A stretch of 12,152 bases of DNA from an uncultured Ruminococcus sp. (lineage in GTDB: Bacteria > Bacillota > Clostridia > Oscillospirales > CAG-272): assembly GCA_902778205.1 (NCBI GenBank), contig CACYWX010000053.1, positions 1-12,152 of the forward strand, given 5' to 3'. The notes beneath the pieces were generated by a model. It ran no database searches, had not been told where the DNA came from, and was given only the letters and a program-made list of their open reading frames with translations. Positions within the stretch are counted from its first letter, which is position 1. The number at the start of each line of letters is the position of its first letter. Shown one piece after another: positions 6,572 to 12,152 of the stretch. The position numbers were made by a program, and so were the translations under genes.

Positions 6572-7477
6572 TCACCCCGCCTCTCCGTCCTGTTCGGACC
6601 CGTTTGTCTCCGCCGTCTTTGCACGGGGTGGAGGATCCAGTGTGATGCGGCCGATCTTCGCCTCCCGGAACTCGTCCAGCAGGATCTCCGACGCCCGCTC
6701 CGTGTTCAGCTCCCCGCCGGACAAAAGAAAACCGCGCTTCCGGGCCACGGCGCAGAGAAGCTCGTAGGGAGCCGCGTCCGCCAGCTCCTCCGGATCCAGC
6801 TTGTACCTTGCGCAGAACAGATCCCGGTGATCCCGGAAGAGATCCCGGCACAGGGCGCATCCCAGCTCCTCCGTGTCGAGGATGGCGTCCCGGATCGCTC
6901 CGGTGAAGGCCAGCCGCTCGCCGGTGGTGCGGTCGTCGAACCGGGGCCACAGAACCCCCGGCATGTCCAGAAGATCGATGCCCACGGAGGTCGGCACCCA
7001 CTGCTTGGTCAGGGTCACGCCGGGACGGTCCTCCACCTTCGCCTTTTTCCCGCCGCCCAGCCGGTTCACCAGGGAGGATTTGCCCACGTTGGGGATCCCC
7101 ACGATCATGGCCCGGATGGAACGGCCCTTCATGCCCTTCTCCGCGTACCGCTTCAGCTTGTCGGAGAGGATCGTCCGGACCGTGGGAGCGATGGACTTCA
7201 CGCCCTCTCCCGTGACCGTGTCCACGGCCAGCATCCTCCCCTCCGACGCCTCAAGCCAGCGGGCGGTGGCCTCCGGATCGGCCAGGGACGCCTTGGTCAG
7301 GATGGTGAGGCGCGGCTTGTTCGCCGTCAGGCGGTCGATCTCCGGATTCTTCGAGGAGGCGGGGATTCTGGCGTCCAGCAGCTCGATGACGATGTCCACG
7401 CTTCCGAGGTTCTCCGTGATGAGGCGGCGGGTTTTCGCCATGTGGCCGGGAAACCACTGTATGGTCTGAGAGGGCAT
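6572..7477 (-). CDS. rbgA: Ribosome biogenesis GTPase RbgA (YlqF)
   Basis: Circularly permuted GTPase that acts late in 50S assembly in Gram-positive bacteria. The N-terminal IQWFPGHMAK signature (6-15) and the permuted motif order are visible: G4 position TKAS (61-64), G5-like VDTVTGEG (85-92), G1 GIPNVGKS (127-134), G2 RPGVT (151-155), G3 DMPG (171-174). The C-terminal region (about 190-275) with AFTGAIRDAIL is the family's RNA-binding helical domain. The G4 motif is unusual: the expected N/T-K-x-D ends in Ser64, changing the Asp that normally reads guanine. Start ATG 7477 has a strong SD (GGAAAGGAG). It is 51 nt after the deacetylase gene and 1 nt before rnhB. The rbgA-rnhB-yraN order is common in Firmicutes. 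Confidence 0.95.
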   Translation of the reverse strand: MPSQTIQWFPGHMAKTRRLITENLGSVDIVIELLDARIPASSKNPEIDRLTANKPRLTILTKASLADPEATARWLEASEGRMLAVDTVTGEGVKSIAPTVRTILSDKLKRYAEKGMKGRSIRAMIVGIPNVGKSSLVNRLGGGKKAKVEDRPGVTLTKQWVPTSVGIDLLDMPGVLWPRFDDRTTGERLAFTGAIRDAILDTEELGCALCRDLFRDHRDLFCARYKLDPEELADAAPYELLCAVARKRGFLLSGGELNTERASEILLDEFREAKIGRITLDPPPRAKTAETNGSEQDGEAG

Positions 7478-7528
7478 GGGGCGCTCCTTTCCTGTGCTGA
7501 CTGCTTCGGCGGCCCCTGAGCGGACCTC

Positions 7529-8707
7529 TTACGGTTCGATGTCGCAGAGGGGCAGAATCTCGTATCCCTGGGAACGGATCCAGTCGATGGCGGAGCCCAG
7601 GATCTCCGCCGTGGTGGAAGAGGTGGAATGGAAGTAGTACACGCAGCCGGGATGCAGGGTCGTCCGGATCCGCTCCAGCGTCGCCTGCGGGTCCGGCTGG
7701 TTCTCGTCGTCGTAGTCCAGATAGGTCCAGGAGTACAGCACGGTGGTGTATCCCAGCTTTTCCGCGAACCGCAGGACCCATTCGCTGCAGTTCCCGGACG
7801 GCGGACGGAAATAGGTGAGCTGAGGGGCGTCCGGGAAGGCGGTCTCAAACTGCTCCGCCAGTCCCTGGACCTCGCTCATGAAGTCGTCCAGACCCAATTC
7901 CGTCACCTTGTAGTGGTTGACGCAGTGGTTCCCCACGATGTGCCCTTCGTCCAGCATCCGCCGGCAGATCTCCGGAGCCGAGGTCACGAACCAGCCGTTG
8001 ACGAAAAACGCGGCGGGGGCGTTCTTCTCCTTCAGCACGTCCAGGCATTTGGCGGTGTTGCCGTTTTCATATCCCGCGGTAAAGGTGATATAGACCACCT
8101 TGCGGGAGGTGTCCCCCAGATAGATGGCGTGATGCGCCGCCACGGAGGCCAGAGCGTCCGCCGCCCGCTGGAACACCAGCGTGGACTGTCCGGTGGTCTC
8201 GTCGTAGCTCCAGCTGCCGCCGTACCAGTCGCCAGGCTCGTCGCTCCAGGAGTCCCTCGGAATGTTGTACATCTCCTCCACGGGCCAGATGCCGCTCTCG
8301 TCCCGCGCCGGGAGGGTGTAGGTGAACTTCCCCTCGCTGTAGCTCCAGTTCCTTCCCCCGGCCTCGTACAGGGCGGAGGTATAGTAGGGGGCGCGGATGG
8401 TGGGCACGTTCTCCTCACCGGTTCCGGGGTTCTCCGCGGTCTCCTCTCCGGCGGGATCCTCCCCCTCGTCGGGCTGCTTGTCCCCGTTCCATTCGTTGAT
8501 GGGAGGCGGAGGATTCAGAGGAACGGTCTCCGGAGGCTCGGTCTCGGGCGGACGGCGCGCTTCCTCCGCAAGACGGCTTTCCTCCGCCGCCTCTTCGCCG
8601 GTGGACATGCGGAGAGAACACCCCGACGACGCGCTCATCATCGCGGCGGCCAGCAGAAGAAGGAGGAGACGCTTCGGGATCCCCGCCCGTTTCGGATTGC
8701 TTGTCAT
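7529..8707 (-). CDS. PdaA-like polysaccharide deacetylase lipoprotein, catalytic Asp replaced
   Basis: A 392-residue NodB-fold (CE4) protein, predicted to be exported and to act on cell-wall glycans. Residues 10-29 are a hydrophobic signal ending in SASSGC, so Cys30 is a probable lipidation site, although the -3 residue is Ser rather than Leu. A Pro/Glu-rich linker covers about 35-100. The domain resembles B. subtilis PdaA: YLGDTSRKVVYITF (196-209), AGYENGNT (211-218), GHIVGNHCVNH with metal ligands His261 and His265, FRPPSGNCSEWVL (300-312) and PGCVYYFH with His360. Motif 1 normally reads TFD(N/A)GYE; here the catalytic-base Asp is Thr210, encoded by ACC (two base changes from GAC). The enzyme may be inactive or altered. 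SD GAGGA precedes ATG 8707. It lies between an MFS gene and rbgA. Family is sure; substrate is inferred. Confidence 0.92.
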   Translation of the reverse strand: MTSNPKRAGIPKRLLLLLLAAAMMSASSGCSLRMSTGEEAAEESRLAEEARRPPETEPPETVPLNPPPPINEWNGDKQPDEGEDPAGEETAENPGTGEENVPTIRAPYYTSALYEAGGRNWSYSEGKFTYTLPARDESGIWPVEEMYNIPRDSWSDEPGDWYGGSWSYDETTGQSTLVFQRAADALASVAAHHAIYLGDTSRKVVYITFTAGYENGNTAKCLDVLKEKNAPAAFFVNGWFVTSAPEICRRMLDEGHIVGNHCVNHYKVTELGLDDFMSEVQGLAEQFETAFPDAPQLTYFRPPSGNCSEWVLRFAEKLGYTTVLYSWTYLDYDDENQPDPQATLERIRTTLHPGCVYYFHSTSSTTAEILGSAIDWIRSQGYEILPLCDIEP

Positions 8708-8734
8708 GATCAGTTCCTCACTCGGACAACGGTC

Positions 8735-10045
8735 TCAGACCGCGTCCAGTTCCTTGTATTTTTCCGCCATTTTTTTCCGTCCCGCGAAACACACCGCCGC
8801 GCCGAGGACTGCCGCCGCGGTGAAAAGCGCCAGGATCCCGCTCCATTTCAGCGAATCCACGGCCCAGCCGGTGATCAGGGAGGTCACGGCCGCCGCGGCG
8901 TAGGACAGACAGTCGAGGGCTCCGGTCACGAAGGACGCGCGCCCCACCTTTGAGAAGTGCAGGGGAATGAAGGTGAGCAGCATGGTGTTGGCGCCCAGCA
9001 TCGCGGAGGAGGACAGGGCGAACAGCAGGGTCACCACGGCCGCCGGGAACCATCCGGACACCCCGAGGGCCAGGATCCCGTAGACCGCGGCCAGAGTCAG
9101 GGTGCTCACCAGAAACATGAGGGCACAGGTGCCCAGCTCCGACAGACGGAAGCGCCGGTAGGCCCACTTCGCGGCATACACGCCGGCGATGTTCAAGAGG
9201 GGCAGGATCATGGTGATGACTGCCACAACGGAATCGGACAGGCGGAAGCTGTCGGTCAGCATCTTCGGAATCCATTCGTCCAGTCCGTCCTTGATCATGC
9301 CGTTGAAGAGGATGCCTCCCGCGGCCGCGGCCAGTCCCAGGCACAGCAGGAAGGACAGGGGCGCCGTGCGGACGATGCCGTTCCCTTCCTCATCCCGGGG
9401 GGCTTCCGTCATGGGGACCGCCTTCACCACCCGCATATGGTCCTTCAGCCCGGCGAAGAGGAGGGCCAGAACGATCCCCGTCACCACCAGCACGGAGCCG
9501 CAGACGACGAACACCATATGCCAGTCGGTGAAATGGAGGGTCACGGCGGCGATCCCCTGGCAGAGCAGGGTCCCGATGGGAATGGTGGCGGAGAGGCTTG
9601 CGGCAGAGGCCTGGGCGATCTCCTCGGTGGTCCACGTGGATACCGCGCGGATCAGGGGAGCCCATAGCATGGAGCAGAAGAAGCCGCACAGGGCCCAGAC
9701 CGCGGTCATGAGCGGCACGCGGACCCCGGAAAGAAGCGGCACGGAGGGGATCGTTCCCATCAGCACGTTCATGGCGCCCGCCAGAATCAGGCCCCAGGTC
9801 ATCATATGTCGGGGATGGAGCCGGTCGCCCAGCCAGCCGTTGATCAGCTGTCCCGCGGCGTAGCTCCCCAGGAACACCGAGGAGATCAGCCCGCCCTGCG
9901 CCTCCGTCAGGATCCCGGAGGCCGTCATGCCGGGCAGACAGAGCTTCAGGGTCTTCTTCCCCACGTACAGGATCATATAGGAGATCCAGCACAGAACGAC
10001 CATCCGCCGCGCTCTCTGTTCGTATCCGCTTGTCGCCATTCCCAT
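8735..10045 (-). CDS. MFS transporter, organophosphate antiporter-like
   Basis: A 436-residue major facilitator protein with about 12 hydrophobic segments and a charged central loop at about 200-228. The motif GWLGDRLHPRHMMTWGLILAG (from residue 70) corresponds to the loop 2-3 MFS signature, and with LYVGKKTLKLCLPGM (26-40) and GAMN (90-93) it resembles the OPA family that includes GlpT and UhpT and exchanges sugar or glycerol phosphates for phosphate. The Arg-Lys-Asn element usual near TM1 in GlpT is not clearly present, so the substrate cannot be assigned. ATG 10045 follows GAAGGAAGG by about 8 nt; Met3 is an alternative start. It begins 14 nt after the Nif3-like gene stop and is followed after 27 nt by the deacetylase gene. 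MFS membership is firm, OPA membership moderate. Confidence 0.88.
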   Translation of the reverse strand: MGMATSGYEQRARRMVVLCWISYMILYVGKKTLKLCLPGMTASGILTEAQGGLISSVFLGSYAAGQLINGWLGDRLHPRHMMTWGLILAGAMNVLMGTIPSVPLLSGVRVPLMTAVWALCGFFCSMLWAPLIRAVSTWTTEEIAQASAASLSATIPIGTLLCQGIAAVTLHFTDWHMVFVVCGSVLVVTGIVLALLFAGLKDHMRVVKAVPMTEAPRDEEGNGIVRTAPLSFLLCLGLAAAAGGILFNGMIKDGLDEWIPKMLTDSFRLSDSVVAVITMILPLLNIAGVYAAKWAYRRFRLSELGTCALMFLVSTLTLAAVYGILALGVSGWFPAAVVTLLFALSSSAMLGANTMLLTFIPLHFSKVGRASFVTGALDCLSYAAAAVTSLITGWAVDSLKWSGILALFTAAAVLGAAVCFAGRKKMAEKYKELDAV

Positions 10046-10059
10046 TGCAGTTCCTTCCT

Positions 10060-10827
10060 TCAGATGATCCTGTACGCGCAGCTGTTAAAGATCTCGGCGT
10101 AAGCCCCGGTTAGCGCGGACGCCGTATCGGCCAGGACCCGGCACACGGGCGCTTCCGTATGATAATGCCCGGCCTCCACGGTGAACAGTCCGTCCTCCGC
10201 GGCATCCTCGGCCATATTGTAACCGGCGTCTCCGGTGACGAAGGCCTGGCATCCTGCCGCAAGCGCCGCAGGTATCAGATCCTTGCCGTCCCCGCCGCAG
10301 AAGCCGATCCGCCGGATGAACGCGCCGCCCTGACCCGTCGCCCGGACCGCGGGGCATCCCAGCTTCTCCTTCACCAGACCGGCCAGATAATCCCCGGTCA
10401 TGGGCTTCACATCCGCGTAACGGCAGATTTCCGGCGCGTCCTCGTCCCCGAAGGTGCCGGAGGGCTCGAAGCCGCAGGTCCGGCACAGCGTTTCGTTGAC
10501 GCCTTCCCGTCCCGCGTCCAGCCGGGTATGCAGGGAGATCACGCTGATCCCCGCCGCGGCCGCCGTGAGGATCCGTCTTCCGCCCACGCTGTCCGGCGTC
10601 ACGCTCTTCACGCCCCGGAACAGCATGGGATGGTGGGTCAGCAGAAGGTCGAAGCCGTTCGCCGCCGCATACCGGACCGCGTCCGTCACGGCGTCCAGGG
10701 ACACGAGGATCCGCCTCACCCGCGCCTCCGGATCCGGGGACACCATGATCCCGTCGTTGTCCCAGGAGCAGGACAGGGTCTTCGGATACAGCTCCGATAA
10801 AGCGTTGTGCAGTTCTCTGACCGTCAT
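10060..10827 (-). CDS. Nif3-like (DUF34) dinuclear metal centre protein
   Basis: A 255-residue member of the Nif3/YbgI/YqfO family, which forms toroidal hexamers with two metal ions per active site; its cellular function remains debated. Likely metal ligands are His65 and His66 in LLLTHHPMLF, Asp104 in SLHTRLDAG (98-106), and His221 and Glu225 in GHYHTE. It lacks the PII-like insertion that makes B. subtilis YqfO about 370 aa, so this is the short form. ATG 10827 is chosen because it overlaps the trmK stop (ATGA) and sits behind GGAGGG; a longer reading from 11034 would add 69 Arg/Gly-rich residues translated from trmK DNA. Pairing with trmK matches the yqfN-yqfO neighbourhood of Bacillus. 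Family call is firm. Confidence 0.95.
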   Translation of the reverse strand: MTVRELHNALSELYPKTLSCSWDNDGIMVSPDPEARVRRILVSLDAVTDAVRYAAANGFDLLLTHHPMLFRGVKSVTPDSVGGRRILTAAAAGISVISLHTRLDAGREGVNETLCRTCGFEPSGTFGDEDAPEICRYADVKPMTGDYLAGLVKEKLGCPAVRATGQGGAFIRRIGFCGGDGKDLIPAALAAGCQAFVTGDAGYNMAEDAAEDGLFTVEAGHYHTEAPVCRVLADTASALTGAYAEIFNSCAYRII

Positions 10828-11543
10828 ACCGATCCCTCCTCGCCGGTTGTTTCCTTCTTCATGCAGGGCAGGGCCAGGATCTCGTCCCGCAGGGCTTCGT
10901 CCTCCGCCACGGGCAGTCCGCCGCGCCGCCGCCCCTCGATTCTCGTGTTCACCCTCTCCAGCCATTCCCGGGCGAAATCCCGGAACAGGGGCTCGTTCCG
11001 CGCGATGTTGGCCCGCCCCAGAAGCAGCTCGCATGGGGTGAAGGTCCGCGCGATCCCGTCCCAGACGCTGAGGATCACGGCGTAGCGCTTGCCTCCGGAT
11101 TCCACCAGCCTCTCGTCGAGGATCCGGAAGCCCGCCCCGGCCAGATACCGCCTCAGCTCCTCCGGAGAGGACATGGGGCCGAGGATCAGGCGGACGCCGG
11201 GCTTCTTCACATAGTCCGAATCACCGATGATCCGCGCGATGAGCTCCCCACCCATGCCGCAGATCATGATGTGGTCCACGCCGTCCCGCCCGGGATCCAG
11301 GTCCCGCAGTCCGTCGGTCAGAACGAACCGCATCCGGGAAGTCATACCGGCCCGCGCCGCGTTCTGCTTCGCCCTCTCCAGGGGGCCCCGGTTGATGTCG
11401 GAGGCCACGGCAAAGCGCGCCGTTCCGGTTTCCAGCAGATACAGGGGCAGATAGGCGTGATCCGTTCCCACGTCCGCCACCACCGCCCCGGGCTCCACAA
11501 AGGAAGCGGCGGCCTCAAGGCGCGGATCCAGAGGCTTTGTCAT
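10824..11543 (-). CDS. trmK: tRNA (adenine(22)-N(1))-methyltransferase TrmK
   Basis: SAM-dependent enzyme that methylates N1 of A22 in the D-loop of certain tRNAs. The SAM-binding motif DVGTDHAYLP (24-33), the acidic SDINRGPL (48-55) and the family signature ICGMGGELI (94-102) are clear, followed by GPMSSPEELRRYL (122-134) and a helical C-terminal region (about 165-239) typical of this family. Length 239 fits. ATG 11543 has a strong SD (GGGGAGG, about 5 nt spacing). It is the first gene after the DUF1858 terminator, so a promoter is expected in the 62 nt in front of it, but I could not identify a convincing one. It overlaps the Nif3-like gene by 4 nt. Confidence 0.95.
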   Translation of the reverse strand: MTKPLDPRLEAAASFVEPGAVVADVGTDHAYLPLYLLETGTARFAVASDINRGPLERAKQNAARAGMTSRMRFVLTDGLRDLDPGRDGVDHIMICGMGGELIARIIGDSDYVKKPGVRLILGPMSSPEELRRYLAGAGFRILDERLVESGGKRYAVILSVWDGIARTFTPCELLLGRANIARNEPLFRDFAREWLERVNTRIEGRRRGGLPVAEDEALRDEILALPCMKKETTGEEGSV

Positions 11544-11605
11544 GCGGACCTCCCCTCACAGGCGTCCCGGAGCCGCAGTGTGCCGCGCGGGACAACATAC
11601 CATGG

Positions 11606-11636
11606 AAAAAAGAGAAAAAGCAGGCACCGCGCCCGC
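11606..11636 (-). terminator. Rho-independent terminator after the DUF1858 gene
   Basis: On the minus strand GCGGGC pairs with GCCTGC (one G-U wobble) around a short GC-rich loop and is followed at once by TTTTTCTCTTTTTT. The hairpin starts 13 nt after the stop of the DUF1858 gene and separates it from trmK. Confidence 0.85.
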
Positions 11637-11649
11637 CTTCTCCCTCACC

Positions 11650-11859
11650 TTATTTCTCTTTTTTGGATGCAAAATAGGCGTTGAGCTTTCCGACCAGCTC
11701 CTCGGCGTCCACGCCGTGCACCATGGCGGCCTCCTCCACGGTCTCCATGCGGGACACCGGGCAGGTGATGCAGTGCATGCCGGATTCCAGAAAAATATCC
11801 GCCGTATTCTCGTCGCAGTCGACGATGTCGCCGATGACGGTTTCAAGAGTGACCTTCAT
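11650..11859 (-). CDS. DUF1858 domain protein
   Basis: A 69-residue protein consisting of one DUF1858 domain, a small family of unknown function often seen as a stand-alone protein or fused to hybrid-cluster-type or disulfide-related proteins. Signature residues are visible: a hydrophobic N-terminus TLETVIGDIV, then ESGMHCITCPVSRMETVEEAAMVHG with a CxxC pair at Cys30 and Cys33, and a C-terminal helix ELVGKLNAYF. The CxxC suggests redox or metal chemistry, which is an inference. ATG 11859 is preferred to an ATG at 11946 because the 29 extra residues would read into the murA 3' end and an SD-like GAAGG lies 9 nt upstream of 11859. It follows murA by 58 nt with no terminator between them, so it is probably co-transcribed. 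Confidence 0.9.
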   Translation of the reverse strand: MKVTLETVIGDIVDCDENTADIFLESGMHCITCPVSRMETVEEAAMVHGVDAEELVGKLNAYFASKKEK

Positions 11860-11917
11860 TTTGATCTGCCTTCTTTCTTTGGAAGAATATACGTCCATGC
11901 GGGGAAACGACGCCCCG

Positions 11918-12152
11918 TCAGTTGGCTTTGGAAACGGGAACTTCATCCGGCACCACGACCTTTCGGATATCCGCGCCGAGGGACCTCAGCTTTCCGCAGA
12001 TGTCGTCGTATCCGCGCTCGATGAGGCGGATCTCGGAGATCTCGGTGACGCCGGGGACGGTCAGGGCCGCGATCATGACGGCGACGCCGCCGCGCAGGTC
12101 CGTCGCGATGACGGGAGCGGGAGAGAGAGGCGCGCCTCCCTCGATCACCAGG
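11918..12152 (-). CDS. murA: UDP-N-acetylglucosamine 1-carboxyvinyltransferase MurA, C-terminal part
   Basis: MurA transfers enolpyruvate from PEP to UDP-GlcNAc, the first committed step of peptidoglycan synthesis in the cytoplasm. Only the last 77 or so residues are in the window; the 5' end lies beyond the right edge. The segment APVIATDLRGGVAVMIAAL aligns with the conserved MurA APVMATDLRA(G/S)AALV element, and ERGYDDICGKLRSLGADI with the conserved DRGY-x2-I-x2-KL-x-LGA end of the family. The protein ends in a short tail after IRKVVVPDE. A GTG codon at 12148 is internal, not the true start. Firmicutes often carry two paralogues (murA1/murA2, murZ); which one this is cannot be told. Confidence 0.93.
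   Translation of the reverse strand, partial: LVIEGGAPLSPAPVIATDLRGGVAVMIAALTVPGVTEISEIRLIERGYDDICGKLRSLGADIRKVVVPDEVPVSKAN

Noticed and set aside
8731..8741. 11-bp palindrome GGTCTCAGACC at the MFS-deacetylase junction
   Set aside because: Arms are only 5 bp, it overlaps the MFS stop codon and such short symmetry is common by chance.
10828..11034. N-terminal extension of the Nif3-like gene from an ATG at 11034
   Set aside because: The 69 extra residues are Arg/Gly-rich translation of trmK in another frame; the family begins at ATG 10827, which has a good SD and a 4-nt overlap with the trmK stop.
11544..11605. Possible promoter for trmK with a TATGTT -10 (minus strand, 11599-11594)
   Set aside because: No acceptable -35 box is found at 16-18 bp; the upstream bases belong to the T-tract of the preceding terminator. 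A promoter is expected here but not demonstrated.
1..12152. An undescribed multi-gene defence, mobile or biosynthetic system
   Set aside because: Every intact gene belongs to a known housekeeping or common family, gaps are short, and there are no repeats, integrases, transposases or tRNA-linked att sites to suggest an accessory island.

Overview
This window reads as an ordinary housekeeping stretch from a GC-rich member of the Firmicutes, most likely a Clostridia relative such as an Oscillospiraceae- or Christensenellales-like gut bacterium. That placement is an inference. It rests on the gene content (PDZ/radical-SAM DUF512 protein next to der and plsY, trmK next to a Nif3-like gene, rbgA-rnhB-yraN, DUF1858, a PdaA-like deacetylase) and on AGGAGG-type ribosome binding sites with a sigma-A type promoter. 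Every gene I can support lies on the minus strand, so transcription runs from high to low coordinates. Genes are tightly packed, with several ATGA or TAATG stop/start overlaps.

In the direction of transcription, the first unit (12152 to about 11606) holds the 3' end of murA (peptidoglycan precursor synthesis) and a 69-residue DUF1858 protein, closed by a Rho-independent terminator. The second unit (11543 to 5444) holds trmK (tRNA m1A22 methyltransferase), a Nif3/DUF34-family metal protein, an MFS transporter resembling the organophosphate antiporters, a PdaA-like polysaccharide deacetylase lipoprotein, rbgA (50S ribosome assembly GTPase), rnhB (RNase HII) and yraN (UPF0102). It also ends in a clear terminator.

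The third unit starts from the best promoter in the window (TTGACC, 17 bp, TATAAT), whose -10 box is covered by a perfect 10+2+10 bp inverted repeat. It holds the DUF512 protein, der (ribosome assembly GTPase), plsY (membrane glycerol-3-phosphate acyltransferase) and a Methyltransf_32-type SAM methyltransferase. Immediately after the methyltransferase stop comes a lipoate-protein ligase fragment that lacks the first half of the catalytic domain and runs off the left edge.

I found no mobile element, CRISPR array, tRNA, rRNA or undescribed multi-gene system. The points most worth a second look are the operator-like palindrome on the DUF512-der promoter, loss of the catalytic Asp in the deacetylase, the abrupt lplA truncation at about position 600 (real deletion or assembly junction), and a non-canonical G4 motif in RbgA.
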